Below are positions 61,301 through 62,344 of a stretch of 64,000 nucleotides of DNA, one piece after another; the stretch's first letter is position 1, and every line of letters begins with the position of its first letter. A program made the translations under genes and the position numbers. The notes under the pieces were generated by a model that was not told where the DNA came from, did not search any database, and saw only the letters and a program-made list of their open reading frames with translations. The DNA comes from Paragonimus skrjabini miyazakii (Eukaryota > Platyhelminthes > Trematoda > Plagiorchiida > Troglotrematidae), in assembly GCA_014338405.1 (NCBI GenBank), contig JTDE01000416.1, positions 1-64,000 on the forward strand, written 5' to 3'.

Positions 61301-61313
61301 CCATACGTTATGA
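1963..61313 (+). CDS. XRRA1: XRRA1-like leucine-rich-repeat protein (whole gene, 12 exons)
   Basis: Joined exons: 1963-2107, 2142-2239, 14065-14213, 21912-22010, 26916-27129, 27837-27987 (or from 27821), 36642-37051, 43432-43835, 46520-46850, 53003-53168, 60581-60825, 61116-61313; about 869 codons, while human XRRA1 is roughly 790 residues. LRRs occupy about residues 10-190 (ELNISGLNL, LRKVDASENML, ICELDLCLNQI, HLDLSYNFL, LVKLFLTGNGLIRLP, LEVLHLDDNNL, LRSLNISRNQF). An inserted low-complexity region follows, then a last LRR (LQYLDLSHNQI) and the cap EEHLLPVAVWPQL with HNNPVITRHSGMPRLL. This LRR-insert-LRR-cap order and the late SMQACLRELRF helix recall vertebrate XRRA1. The family is poorly characterised and linked by name to radiation response. 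No enzyme motif, signal peptide or membrane segment is visible. N-terminal exons may be missing, because the family normally has about 100 residues before the first LRR. Confidence 0.78.
2108..2141 (+). other. 34-base micro-intron
   Basis: It begins GTAATTATGG and ends TTACTTCAG. Reading through hits a stop (TAA at 2126-2128 in the downstream frame; the upstream frame ends at 2152-2154). Removing the 34 bases fuses SENMLSL to SCFYNLPRICELDLCLNQ, restoring the LRR spacing. Introns of this size at the 5' ends of genes are known in schistosomes and related flukes. Confidence 0.8.
2142..2239 (+). CDS. XRRA1: XRRA1-like exon 2
   Basis: It begins with two bases that complete a Ser codon after acceptor TTACTTCAG, then reads CFYNLPRICELDLCLNQI and HLVHLQ. 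The donor GTTAGT follows at 2240 and the exon ends in phase 0. The joint with exon 3 gives LVHLQ-HLDLSYNFL, a regular LRR. Without splicing the frame ends at a TAA about 25 bases later. Confidence 0.8.
2297..3445 (+). mobile_element. RTE-like non-LTR retrotransposon, 5'-truncated copy A
   Basis: The copy starts inside the RT domain (GVRQGCPISPFLINVV, then LTDLEYADDIVLLSPSAENM, the catalytic YADD box). It continues into the C-terminal tail (LLYGSESWPVHKEDINRL, LRWLSHVLRM, RLPGWGPRDHSNRWLETL, SQWRACIHTIHSSS*). The 3' end is a short spacer followed by an ATGATGATGGTGATGAAG-type tail at about 3423-3445. In-frame TGA codons occur at 2585-2587 (after LLQD) and near 2751. It lies in the sense direction of the host gene, only about 57 bases after the exon 2 donor. 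It is very close in sequence to copy B (30.2-31.0 kb). Confidence 0.85.
3446..4040. other. unassigned intronic stretch
   Basis: No exon, tRNA or recognisable element was seen in this part of intron 2. Confidence 0.35.
4044..5080 (-). pseudogene. CR1-like reverse transcriptase core, decayed
   Basis: On the minus strand, 5010-4680 reads FFNFTMAFDQVQHDPLLQEM, EAYGLQGGFHD*IASL, PSDRNFRVKAGSDHSSLAPT and IFSHSLLYIED, with stops inside. This follows the CR1 RT order (DF-KAFD-V-H--LL, YG--G, W--SFL--R-F-V-VG, S--VPQG, YADD). Positions 4680-4044 hold further decayed frames that may be the RT thumb region. It lies downstream, on the same strand, of the endonuclease at 6.9-5.9 kb, so both probably come from one element. 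Confidence 0.65.
5351..5459. repeat. short tandem array, three units of about 37 bases
   Basis: Units start at 5351, 5389 and 5425 with CGTGAGACCCACGCTCA, CGACACCCACATTAACTT and CGACACCCACGCTTACTT. Each has a pyrimidine-rich second half ending CACCTCCTGC or similar. It interrupts the region between the CR1-like endonuclease and RT. Confidence 0.6.
5494..5580. repeat. tandem duplication of about 48 bases
   Basis: Two units start CTGATTTCGTCAGCCGTCAC (5494) and CTGATTTCACCGGCCGTCAC (5542). Both continue with a CCTGACT block. The array lies just after the 37-base tandem units. Confidence 0.55.
5930..6890 (-). pseudogene. CR1-like AP endonuclease domain
   Basis: Minus-strand frames 6819-6397 and 6295-5930 read KFPKLRRMVQNKHSHIVAFT, GKWLITEISDDGICIPGYTV, VWLQIRLHSHGLPSLRVIYY, VSNQLYSRLPVKSDFNAQKA and then LVITNRGNHLDQVN. 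This is the exonuclease/endonuclease/phosphatase fold of non-LTR elements (target nicking), with the E/T-WL, Y-P, GDFNA and LDLV-TN motifs recognisable. GDFN has become SDFN and a frame break separates the two parts, so the copy is inactive. Confidence 0.75.
6891..7560 (-). pseudogene. possible first-ORF remnant of the CR1-like element
   Basis: Directly upstream of the endonuclease on the minus strand, overlapping frames include KGHQCNLVVTAWKCFELRVS (near 7020-6960) and SSSKSHKKRIPGMHKENKGC (near 7270-7215). The position suits the end of ORF1 or the start of ORF2 of a CR1-like element. There is no diagnostic domain, so the assignment rests on position alone. Confidence 0.35.
7561..8440. other. 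unassigned intronic stretch
   Basis: Short open frames occur on the + strand (7538-7780 and 7838-8062), with no splice signals or family resemblance. Probably eroded transposon sequence. Confidence 0.35.
8447..8947 (-). pseudogene. unrecognised minus-strand ORF pair with two CxxC motifs
   Basis: Frame 8947-8729 contains ITCYVCNAVESVYPLTRVI and LTLRCSSCKSLL, a CxxC-CxxC arrangement that could bind zinc. Frame 8707-8447 follows without a known domain. They lie between Penelope-like RT and CR1-like sequence, all on the minus strand, so transposon origin is likely but unproven. Confidence 0.35.
9000..9990 (-). mobile_element. Penelope-like element reverse transcriptase fragment
   Basis: The minus strand from about 9780 reads LVELSEPINXLANDPLSSKE, KMVSLDVTLLLTNVPL, LNVGIPITNLKELLLFCTSN, FQFNGQLYRQSYGVTTDPPL then DPLLADKFIAKLE, and further on a YLDDIFYLI box. 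This is the Penelope RT order (VSFDV-SLFTNVP, F-FNG--Y-Q--GVAMGSPL-P-LAD-FM--LE, DDIF). Several stops and a changed GVAMGSPLGP (now GVTTDPPLDP) mean it is inactive. Confidence 0.75.
10445..11063 (+). repeat. left arm of a ~0.6 kb inverted repeat
   Basis: The sequence from AAGTAAGCAAGGCCACA to AGTAAGCAAGTAGGCCGAAA reappears as its reverse complement at 15439-16055 with only scattered differences. Both ends carry the same GTAAGCAAG word in direct orientation. It contains hairpins such as GCGGCATCTAACGCCGC near 10560 and a GTGGGAGAG...CTCTCAC stem near 10932. No protein is encoded. It is an interspersed non-coding element in two opposite copies, within intron 2. Confidence 0.85.
11064..12395. 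other. unassigned AT-rich intronic stretch
   Basis: Only short, low-complexity frames are present (for example minus 11861-11527). No splice-supported exon or element was seen. Confidence 0.35.
12396..13010 (+). pseudogene. possible RT fragment with a YADD box
   Basis: The + strand at about 12397-12431 encodes FRYADDIILLLL, which fits the catalytic box of reverse transcriptases. Loosely open frames follow (INSLSIHNFHEKILERQVEL near 12483, then a 94-codon frame 12729-13013). Surrounding sequence does not match the other families in this window. The call rests mainly on the eight-residue YADD motif. Confidence 0.4.
13014..14064. other. unassigned stretch before exon 3
   Basis: No exon or element was identified. 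A pyrimidine-rich tract (TTTCTCTTTCGTTTCATCC) precedes the exon 3 acceptor at its end. Confidence 0.4.
14065..14213 (+). CDS. XRRA1: XRRA1-like exon 3
   Basis: Acceptor CCTAACAG (14064), strong donor GTAAGT (14214). It encodes HLDLSYNFLNNPAAISQLGF and LVKLFLTGNGLIRLPLDMAE, two LRRs. An earlier GT at 14200 (GTAAAC) would leave phase 0; the GTAAGT site leaves phase 2, which is what exon 4 needs. The exon lies between the two arms of the long inverted repeat. Confidence 0.85.
14383..14548. repeat. (AT)n microsatellite with 100-base assembly gap
   Basis: A pure AT dinucleotide run is interrupted by 100 N (14413-14512), a conventional gap size, so the true length of the array is unknown. Open frames across it are artefacts. 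Confidence 0.95.
14549..15438. other. unassigned intron 3 stretch
   Basis: No coding or repeat feature could be assigned. The exon-like 15149-15183 block was considered and rejected on reading frame. Confidence 0.4.
15439..16055 (-). repeat. right arm of the ~0.6 kb inverted repeat
   Basis: Reverse complement of 10445-11063. Shared landmarks include TACTGGTTATGGATTAAAC, GGTCAAAAAGCGTTTGTCAG, CGCCGCATTTCCAGCC (read on the minus strand) and TGGCCTTGCTTACTT. It lies in intron 3 about 1.2 kb after exon 3, so the two arms bracket exactly one exon. Confidence 0.85.
15534..15557. other. perfect hairpin with GAAA tetraloop
   Basis: GTGGGAGAGT, GAAA, ACTCTCCCAC form a perfect 10-base-pair stem. The counterpart near 10932 in the left arm differs by two C-to-T changes that can still pair as G-U when read as + strand RNA. 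Confidence 0.7.
16056..19910. other. intron 3 stretch: ATC-rich microsatellite, otherwise unassigned
   Basis: Positions about 16075-16130 are an imperfect ATC/TCATCA microsatellite; the Asp-rich open frame on the minus strand there is an artefact. At about 16252-16302 the + strand reads RWSVHVSQMSTSRLTH, loosely like the RWLGHVLRM-RLPHR tail of the non-LTR elements. The rest shows no supportable feature. Confidence 0.4.
19915..20800 (+). repeat. interspersed repeat X, copy 1
   Basis: Blocks are shared with 32465-32985: CTCGAGAAAAA near 19952, GGCGGAACTGT (20300), TTTTATGATTC (20415), ACGCGTCTT (20519), and a CCTTGTATTTTTCGC-like block (20462). The part near 19990-20060 also matches the reverse complement of 57700-57780. 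It is non-coding. Its end resembles the direct repeat after the Penelope-like fragment, so X may be a Penelope-like terminal region. Confidence 0.6.
20930..21600 (-). mobile_element. Penelope-like element, GIY-YIG endonuclease fragment (PLE 2)
   Basis: Minus-strand frames 21569-21267 and 21361-21065 read LQSNGYPKRFTDRHSRPKPP, KKAYVELSFRGDYSMHRTTQ, then CVYQFTCNCKESYIGRTGRC and LLITTVKEHLPKL-like sequence, ending GHVLTTGHVIDPACAFRI. A further frame gives FAEAVAINRLKPALCVQKQL. The VYQFTC-CKESYIGRTGR block is the GIY-YIG nuclease that distinguishes Penelope-like elements. One frameshift (near 21290) breaks it. It lacks the RT domain. Confidence 0.85.
21638..21770 (+). repeat. direct repeat flanking PLE 2
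   Basis: TTACTCTACTATCATTACT and CCGACAGTTAACGTTGG recur from 20707-20776 in the same order and orientation (TTACTCTACTATCATTACT, CCGACAGTTAACTTTGG). The two lie on either side of the Penelope-like fragment, as pseudo-LTRs of such elements do. Confidence 0.6.
21912..22010 (+). CDS. XRRA1: XRRA1-like exon 4
   Basis: Acceptor TTTTTTAAAATCAG (21911), donor GTACTT (22011). The first base completes Gly with exon 3, then IVKQRFIKLEVLHLDDNNL and KVEDIASLATLPR follow, another LRR with the LDDN core typical of XRRA1. It ends in phase 2, which matches exon 5 to give an Arg codon. Confidence 0.82.
22011..22895. other. unassigned intron 4 stretch
   Basis: The frame of exon 4 stays open for about 95 codons past its donor (to 22296), but this part has no LRR pattern and looks like intron. 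No element was recognised. Confidence 0.4.
22900..23060 (-). repeat. interspersed repeat related to 24.8 kb and 50.7 kb (minus copy)
   Basis: The reverse complement reads CTCCTGATAAAGATTACC, then GACGTTGAGTATTGCAACTT and GCTTGTAACGTTGTG, matching the CTCCTAAGGAAG...ACGTTGACTATTACAAC...GCTCGTAACATTGTG order at 24.8 kb. A CCTGA-GAAG...AAACGTTGA block is commonly seen at the ends of Penelope-like elements, so I infer a PLE 3' region. Confidence 0.5.
23232..23392 (+). repeat. tRNA-headed short repeat with inverted ends, copy 1
   Basis: A degenerate tRNA-like segment at 23310-23376 (GGCTTCG, TAGCTCAGCTAGTACAGC, GCTGGCTCGAATCCAGC, TGAAGTC) retains the A-box and B-box regions of an RNA polymerase III promoter. 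The unit is bounded by inverted words: TTGCGAAAAATCTGGA at 23246 and TCCATATTTTTCGCAA at 23375. Same family as 28.66-29.02 kb. Confidence 0.6.
23393..24785. other. unassigned stretch containing a 165-codon minus-strand ORF
   Basis: The frame at 24457-23960 on the minus strand (165 codons, containing GLYFTCIIPWNNWRG and RGPWAHPKSASVAFGIRDFE) is the longest uninterrupted non-transposon-like frame here. I recognise no domain, and it has no obvious splice sites or partners. It could be a piece of an unrecognised element or chance. Confidence 0.35.
24790..25060 (+). repeat. interspersed repeat, + copy (inferred Penelope-like 3' region)
   Basis: CACTCCTAAGGAAGACTGCC, AAAACGTTGACTATTACAAC and GTGCTCGTAACATTGTG are shared with 50.69-50.80 kb and, inverted, with 22.9-23.1 kb. 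The upstream CTAACCACAGCAAACCAC is also shared with the 23.1 kb copy. It is non-coding. Confidence 0.55.
25061..26055. other. unassigned intron 4 stretch
   Basis: Nothing supportable was seen here. Confidence 0.35.
26060..26275 (+). repeat. hammerhead-bearing short repeat (Sm-alpha-like), copy a
   Basis: Related in block order to the reverse complements of 55980-56220 and 62455-62740: a GTGAGGTCAC/GTGG-type head, a degenerate B-box (GGAGTTCTGG), the GGATATGCACTACTGA hammerhead 5' side and AGTGCTTCCTTTCGA after the cleavage point. Schistosome Sm-alpha repeats have the same plan, a polymerase III-type head followed by a hammerhead. The family link is inferred from this architecture. Confidence 0.6.
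26208..26252 (+). ncRNA. hammerhead ribozyme motif a (core mutated)
   Basis: Stem I GCACTA/TAGTGC pairs perfectly (26208-26213 with 26247-26252). The core is CTGACAA in place of CTGANGA, so catalytic G8 has become A. GAA at 26235-26237 and stem III ACT/AGT with loop CC are intact, and A at 26246 is the cleavage-site base. Stem II is eroded. This is a type I layout with a minimal stem III; the G8 change should abolish cleavage. Confidence 0.65.
26916..27129 (+). CDS. XRRA1: XRRA1-like exon 5
   Basis: Acceptor TTTTAACTTTCAG (26915). AG from exon 4 plus A gives Arg, then LRSLNISRNQFRTIPLLKA (LRR) is followed by a hydrophilic stretch (DFEDSKPNITDSIPSASVNK). The proposed donor is GTTTAT at 27130 after AYEKQ, phase 0. 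Other GTs (27142, 27183) are weaker. The 3' boundary is the least certain in the gene. Confidence 0.72.
27837..27987 (+). CDS. XRRA1: XRRA1-like exon 6 (start ambiguous)
   Basis: The best-looking acceptor is TTCATTCTCCTGCAG at 27820, but it needs phase 2 from exon 5, which no good donor supplies. A second AG at 27836 (CCTGTCGAG) fits phase 0 and gives GKKLGGKTTDTECVNGIQ. The donor is GTGTGG at 27988, phase 1, which joins to exon 7 as a Glu codon. The polar, Ser/Thr-rich sequence fits the low-complexity insert between LRR blocks. Confidence 0.6.
28660..28731 (-). repeat. partial tRNA-headed repeat, inverted
   Basis: AGAGATCCATTTGCGAAAAA, then GGCTGGATTCGAACCAGC (T-arm reverse complement) and ACACCATGCCCAAAC. 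It is the reverse complement of 28945-29018 and stops where the tRNA anticodon region would be. Confidence 0.65.
28905..29020 (+). repeat. tRNA-headed short repeat, copy 2
   Basis: Full tRNA-like segment plus a short tail GTCCAGATTTTTCGCAAATG ending ATCTCTTCT, the inverse of the left border at 28660. Together with the copy at 23.2 kb it defines a dispersed polymerase III-type family. Confidence 0.7.
28912..28991 (+). pseudogene. tRNA-like pseudogene (head of short repeat)
   Basis: Acceptor GGCTTCG/CGAAGTC pairs over 7 bases with one G-T. The D-arm GCTC/GAGC and T-arm GCTGG-TTCGAAT-CCAGC are perfect. The anticodon arm is poor: a four-pair TGCC/GGCA stem with loop GCGTTTG lacks the conserved T33, and 13 bases follow before the T-arm. 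This looks like a repeat-borne pseudo-tRNA and not a working gene. Confidence 0.65.
29066..31039 (+). mobile_element. RTE-like non-LTR retrotransposon, copy B
   Basis: It begins in the linker after the endonuclease (RRLDRWTEHFEEQFSWPQP). RT motifs follow in order: FLQTIWETEEVPRDWCLSTV, REEQAGFQSG, VFLDLKAAFDSVARNVLWN, GVRQGCPISPFLFDFAMDDP, LADLEYADDIILLSPYAENM; then tail motifs LLYGSESWPVHKEDINRL and LRWLGHVLCMSSNRLPYR. Frames break near 29600 and 29960, and TGA stops occur at 30484-30486 and near 30651. The 3' end runs into the assembly gap. Closely related to copy A, and opposed tail to tail with copy C. Confidence 0.87.
31040..31298. repeat. 227-base assembly gap followed by (ATA)n
   Basis: N fills 31040-31266, then a pure (ATA)n run continues to 31298. 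The gap sits where the 3' ends of two opposed RTE-like copies meet, a place where a long palindrome plus microsatellite would defeat assembly. Open frames across it are meaningless. Confidence 0.9.
31300..33860 (-). mobile_element. RTE-like non-LTR retrotransposon, copy C (interrupted)
   Basis: The minus-strand endonuclease part is at about 33860-33000 (RFARFSQSTIFRWHNVKKKF, LIVSAHDVTD, HFNVIVLAGD). The RT part is at 32455-32196 (GVEVLPGAGLTDLEYANDSF, SAEDMQTMLNRVNDRVGLYG). The tail is at 32098-31540 (MLMRYQRGWRKR, WGPRDHSGR, RRQWRAC). YADD has become YAND, and several stops are present. About 0.5 kb between the endonuclease and RT parts is a copy of repeat X. The 3' end faces the gap. Confidence 0.78.
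32465..32985 (+). repeat. interspersed repeat X, copy 2, nested in RTE-like copy C
   Basis: Shares TCTCGAGAAAAACGATTCAT, GAGCGGAACTGTCCAGA, TATTTTATGATTCGAGAAT, ACACGCGTCTT and TTACCAGCAGGAGA-type blocks with copy 1 at 19.95-20.60 kb, in the same order. The RTE-like endonuclease and RT pieces lie on either side on the opposite strand, so X inserted into the element. Confidence 0.6.
33861..35130. other. unassigned intron 6 stretch
   Basis: No exon or recognisable element was found. Confidence 0.35.
35140..35600 (+). pseudogene. non-LTR family 2, degraded C-terminal fragment
   Basis: The + strand encodes SHRHLWLGHVAATPAHPLPH, a decayed version of HILRWLGHVLRMPASRLPHR in the 51.5 kb and 58.3 kb copies. 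About 150 bases later GRIRPPSCGPRDSPC matches RLPGWGPRDS. Stops and deletions are frequent. Confidence 0.55.
35601..36641. other. unassigned stretch before exon 7
   Basis: No supportable feature apart from the exon 7 acceptor tract (CTCATCACCCTTTTCAG). Confidence 0.4.
36642..37051 (+). CDS. XRRA1: XRRA1-like exon 7
   Basis: Acceptor ATCACCCTTTTCAG (36641), donor GTAGAC (37052). It starts with two bases completing Glu, then PIRDDILWEQRNPMAPRVRI, a basic Ser/Asn-rich region (SKTTENLRKSNMRM), and ends FPALQYLDLSHNQ, the last LRR. It is 410 bases long and ends in phase 0. The joint to exon 8 gives LDLSHNQ-ICYEEHLLP, as expected for the XRRA1 LRR cap. Confidence 0.85.
37052..40650. other. unassigned intron 7 stretch
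   Basis: About 3.6 kb with no exon or recognisable transposon; open frames are short and isolated. It probably contains old repeats that have decayed beyond recognition by eye. Confidence 0.4.
40660..40920 (+). repeat. non-LTR family 2, decayed 3' region
   Basis: ACTCACAGAGTTGG, GAAATGGCAGCCAA, AAATAAGTGCACTTAAT, AAATTGTCTTGCTTATGAC and CACAGTTGTTTATGTG follow the order of 52305-52490 (GACTCACAGAGTCGG, GAGATGGCGGCTAA, AGTGAGTGCACTTAAT, TTTTGCTGATGACGTC, CACAGCTTGGTTATTT). Confidence 0.55.
40921..42140. other. unassigned intron 7 stretch between two family 2 remnants
   Basis: No feature was recognised. It separates two family 2 3'-end pieces that could derive from one insertion split by later sequence. 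Confidence 0.35.
42150..42345 (+). repeat. non-LTR family 2, 3' terminal fragment with (GAT)n tail
   Basis: CCCCTTGATGTTGTATGTTTGAATA and TGTGAACCACTAATGTATTG match CGCCTTGATGTTGTATG and TTTGAACCACTGATGTATTG at 52509-52662. It ends in ATGATGATGATGATGAG, the microsatellite tail of the family. Confidence 0.65.
42346..43431. other. unassigned stretch before exon 8
   Basis: The frame 42443-42730 (95 codons) has no splice support or recognisable domain. Nothing else was found. Confidence 0.4.
43432..43835 (+). CDS. XRRA1: XRRA1-like exon 8 (LRR cap)
   Basis: Acceptor GCAATTTACAG (43431), strong donor GTGAGT (43836). It encodes ICYEEHLLPVAVWPQLKEVV, HNNPVITRHSGMPRLLDRLL and RRLAINLRRSP, the best-conserved block of the gene and characteristic of XRRA1. 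A basic Ser-rich tail follows (SLKKGSRPQL, KLQGKYQKSIARA). It ends in phase 2. Confidence 0.88.
43836..45185. other. unassigned intron 8 stretch
   Basis: The 118-codon minus-strand frame 44712-44356 has no recognisable domain. No element was identified. Confidence 0.35.
45190..45812 (-). pseudogene. non-LTR family 2, old minus-strand copy
   Basis: The minus strand reads LQHCCEYVDLMLADDVMGVF, WLMYLGSCNSDCGSVSRKTE, VLSYGSEVQSFRLDDVNYHQ and VFDHRYLRSFARIEW. These align with LQHCRDYVDLMFDNEVMEVV, FVYLGSCISSGGGSVGNEIE and DVNRLQIFDNRCLRSVA of other copies. The 3' part (45190-45300) aligns with 58490-58610. It is heavily mutated. Confidence 0.65.
45813..46519. other. unassigned stretch before exon 9
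   Basis: No supportable feature other than the exon 9 acceptor (TGTATTTTTTCAG). Confidence 0.4.
46520..46850 (+). CDS. XRRA1: XRRA1-like exon 9
   Basis: Acceptor TATTTTTTCAG (46519), donor GTGAGT (46851). The first base completes Arg (CG+A), then LTTKQLDTGPKFMRCDPDKL follows and an acidic, Ser/Pro-rich region (VKPLPPISGFQPSFSSD, EGSDSRNFFTTQ). Probably disordered linker after the LRR cap. It ends in phase 0. Confidence 0.8.
46851..47334. other. unassigned intron 9 start
   Basis: Nothing recognisable before the RTE-like copy. Confidence 0.4.
47335..49700 (-). mobile_element. RTE-like non-LTR retrotransposon, copy D (most complete)
   Basis: On the minus strand the endonuclease lies at about 49400-48900 (LTSRAEQCFLDWIPVNSHLC, AVRLNTSVKVPQRR, TSDFNAQLGRLSPNEKRLGG). 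The linker follows at about 48700-48440, then RT at 48354-47500 (LLQTIWECEQVPSDWCLSAV, REEQAGFRSGRDCVDHIFAF, DARLTDMEHMDDTVLLSPSV). YADD has become HMDD. Frames are broken in several places. Unlike copies A and B it keeps the ancestral Trp after the LLQD-equivalent (FLRDWGTPT). Confidence 0.85.
49701..50685. other. unassigned stretch upstream of copy D
   Basis: It may include the 5' untranslated part of the RTE-like copy. The motif GTTTCATCACCAAGCCAGGT near 50131 resembles words often seen beside fluke repeats, but no family is assigned. Confidence 0.35.
50690..50960 (+). repeat. interspersed repeat, + copy (inferred Penelope-like 3' region)
   Basis: AAAACACTCCTCAGGAAGGC, TTGAAACTTATATTATTACA and CTTGCTCGTAACATTGTG share block order with 24790-24870 and, inverted, with 22.9-23.1 kb. 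Confidence 0.5.
50961..51495. other. unassigned intron 9 stretch
   Basis: No feature was recognised. Confidence 0.35.
51496..52690 (+). mobile_element. non-LTR retrotransposon family 2, 5'-truncated + copy
   Basis: It begins just before the RT catalytic region (SGERLTDLDCADDKAFLFDN, YADD changed to CADD). The tail follows: SKCKVLLQHCRDYVDLMFDN, RFVYLGSCISSGGGSVGNEI, LRHLWRQRGVSPRLKSRVYQ, YGSETWLLRVEDVTRFQI, LRWLGHVLRMPASPVSH and RLPGWDPRDSQSRRLEMLGE, ending LSELSAK*. The 3' spacer carries CGCCTTGATGTTGTATG and ends near 52690. Stops and a frameshift near 52200 make it non-functional. Its tail architecture parallels the RTE-like family, but the sequence is clearly distinct. Confidence 0.82.
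53003..53168 (+). CDS. XRRA1: XRRA1-like exon 10
   Basis: Acceptor TGTTTTATTTTAAAG (53002), donor GTGAGT (53169). It encodes LADLVVDRSSSLEIHSVSKQ, an acidic run (SEEELETDLDNEQ) and LGPLLPKLPWIVDEGQLPE, then one base. Phase 0 in, phase 1 out, in agreement with both neighbours. Confidence 0.78.
53169..53639. other. unassigned start of intron 10
   Basis: No supportable feature. Confidence 0.4.
53640..54073 (+). mobile_element. Penelope-like element, GIY-YIG fragment (PLE 3)
   Basis: The + strand reads KKVYIELSFKGDYTM, then two stops, then RLKNSIKRTFSEAELRVIAR, TQKLPVPSVKGDHPIDATSH, IYQFASNLRESYIDRTEKC, RMKEHLPKWVQKSVLPEYDK and ARHVLTTGHVIYHM. It is homologous to PLE 2, but the CxC metal ligands and YIGRTGR are eroded (ASNLRESYIDRTEK). 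It ends abruptly where a family 2 tail begins at 54074. Confidence 0.8.
54074..54870 (-). mobile_element. non-LTR family 2, 3' fragment, minus strand
   Basis: Starting from the (GAT)n tail (ATCATCATTATCATCAAC on the + strand at 54076), the minus strand reads up through the 3' spacer to MSTMLLYGSKTWPLRIEDEH (54807) and EEVRKWVFDSDFQARSVIQP. Blocks at 54330-54465 match 58336-58450 (CACTACTGAG / CACCACTGAG, CCCGGGAGACAAACC / CCCGGGAGACGAACC). Confidence 0.72.
54871..55978. other. unassigned intron 10 stretch
   Basis: The open frame 55600-55842 (80 codons) has no recognisable domain or splice context. Nothing else was seen. Confidence 0.35.
55980..56220 (-). repeat. hammerhead-bearing short repeat, copy d
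   Basis: On the minus strand a GTGAGGTCAGTGGCGTAGTG head and an AGAGTTCTAATCCTGG block resemble the A and B boxes of a polymerase III promoter. The hammerhead and a GTGTTCCTTCTA end follow. Its plan matches copies at 26.1 and 62.4-62.7 kb. Confidence 0.65.
55989..56034 (-). ncRNA. hammerhead ribozyme motif d (core best preserved)
   Basis: Minus-strand order: ACACTA (stem I), CTGACGA (core), a CACT-AATAAA-AGTG stem II region, GAAA, then ACT-TG-AGT (stem III), C (cleavage base) and CAGTGT (stem I). Core CUGANGA and GAAA are intact. The stem II closing pair is weak, because the AGTG arm shares its G with GAAA, so activity is uncertain. It is the only copy here with both conserved core boxes. 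Confidence 0.68.
56221..57280. other. unassigned intron 10 stretch
   Basis: No feature was recognised. Confidence 0.35.
57290..57790 (-). repeat. interspersed repeat X, copy 3
   Basis: On the minus strand GGTTATTCATCATCAGGC and GATTACATAACAATTTATAT match GGTTATTCATCATCGGGCC and AATTACATAACATTTTATAT at 20018-20056. AATTCCAATCGCCTCGGCTG matches AATTCCGATCGCTTCCGCGG at 20245. Confidence 0.55.
58055..58889 (-). mobile_element. non-LTR retrotransposon family 2, 3' copy, minus strand
   Basis: A 185-codon open frame (58889-58332) reads YGSKTWPLRVEDVNRLQIFD, NRCLRSVACTSLHQRVSNEV, SHILRWLGHVRRMPASRLPH, RGVRLPGWGPRDSHSRWLVM and LADLSVK*. It is followed by the 3' spacer and an (ATG)n-like tail at about 58060-58082 (TGATGATGAAAATGATGATGG on the minus strand). 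The frame is intact from truncation point to stop, the best-preserved family 2 tail here, suggesting recent insertion. Confidence 0.82.
58890..59660. other. unassigned intron 10 stretch
   Basis: No supportable feature. Confidence 0.35.
59663..59859 (+). CDS. candidate alternative terminal exon
   Basis: After the AG at 59661-59662 this frame begins with two bases that would complete a codon after exon 10 (phase 1), then runs MASNYYPRQSELKANHTQL, KAVVAVKRNSLWDVNRKAKK to a stop at 59857-59859. The polar, basic composition would suit a C-terminal tail. The acceptor lacks a pyrimidine tract, and the exon 10 to exon 11 joint works without it. It could be chance. Confidence 0.3.
60581..60825 (+). 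CDS. XRRA1: XRRA1-like exon 11
   Basis: Acceptor GTTTAAATCGTACAG (60580), donor GTGAGT (60826). T from exon 10 plus CA gives Ser, then MQACLRELRFWCQHRPTLHP, matching the C-terminal helix of XRRA1 (I--AVRALRF-L-HPL). EEQVRKTLTTKL and MKQIHLSK follow. The frame is open upstream to 60544, where a TAA ends it, so the acceptor must lie inside. It ends in phase 0. Confidence 0.8.
61116..61313 (+). CDS. XRRA1: XRRA1-like exon 12 (terminal)
   Basis: Acceptor TGCCGTTTCAG (61115). It reads LVCKPRSTRSTLPFPPRDGQ, CIEEKINTAGTGFKERATL and ends YNPYTYHTL, stop TGA at 61311-61313. No LRR is present. A donor inside the exon cannot be excluded, because the last 25 residues are not recognisable family sequence. 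AATAAA 53 bases later supports a terminal exon. Confidence 0.68.
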   Translation: MVCKPRSTRSTLPFPPRDGQLNCIEEKINTAGTGFKERATLYKLKNPIFSNETATIYNPYTYHTL

Positions 61314-61365
61314 CATTAAGTGTTAGTTGAACATTGACTTCACGGTAATTTATTCCATCAAACCA

Positions 61366-61371
61366 AATAAA
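61366..61371 (+). terminator. AATAAA polyadenylation signal
   Basis: AATAAA lies 53 bases after the exon 12 stop. A second AATAAA is at 61473-61478. Either could serve the XRRA1-like mRNA. Confidence 0.5.
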
Positions 61372-61513
61372 TAGATTCCAAGTCCTAATTCGAATGAAAT
61401 TCTGCAAACTGAGACCAAATGCATTTAGCCCAGCTAAGTTGATTAATAAATACCAACTCATCTAGCATGCGCAATAAAACTCTTGTTGATTTCCTTCATC
61501 CAATGGATCACGA

Positions 61514-61873
61514 TTAATCTGTTGGACGTTGAGAAAAAACCAATGCACTAAAGACGACAGAGTCTAGTAAGGAAACCAAAAGCAAGCCATTGTAGACCAT
61601 CAAATTGAGAAAGCTCCTGTAAACTTCTCCAATGAGGACCCTGGAGAGGGAGCTGAGCGGACGGATCAAATTGGTGTCTTCTGGGAGTAGTCGTAATTGA
61701 GGAGAACAATTTAGCCCACTGTCAGTGATAAGTACACCTGAATGGGCGGAATATTTTACCATGTTGGAAAGTTGGTTACGAACATTTGTACAGTGCATTT
61801 CTCTCTTGCATACACACATCGTTTTTAAGAGGTTTATGCCGCTGCCGTTTGTTTGCCTACTATGGCGATACAC
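61514..61873 (-). other. unrecognised 119-codon minus-strand ORF
   Basis: The frame contains LLPEDTNLIRPLSSLSRVLI and GEVYRSFLNLMVYNGLLLVS. No domain is recognised. It could be an exon of a minus-strand gene beyond XRRA1, transposon remnant or chance. It lacks confirmed splice borders. Confidence 0.3.
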
Positions 61874-62344
61874 ATCAGTTTACGAAAACATTCCTTTCGG
61901 TGCCTTGTTGTCCGTCTGCATGGAACTTGTTCAACAGATGTCTCTCAAACCATATAACATAATTGGTTAGAATTCGATGGGACTTTCGGAATCTCTGTTT
62001 AAGAGGCCCTTCTGTCTTCTCCGCCGCCTCCCTATATTAAACCCGCTGTGGGTATCAATTTCAACGCGCTCTATGTTTACAGTATTTGATGGGGAATGAG
62101 AACGGTTCAGACGGTTCGAGCTCAGAGTCACAATAACGCATCAATTGACGTATATCTGATACAACCCGAGTTGCTGATAGCCGATCTTTCCGGGTATTCT
62201 GTGAAGCTTACTTATTGTCACGCAGTGGATAGCTTATTGAGGATCAAAGCTGCATGTAACTACAAGCTAAAGAAAGTGGGATATGATGGAGATGTAGCGG
62301 CGTACATGTTCTACGACTGACAGCTGGCTTAAAATTTAACACAC

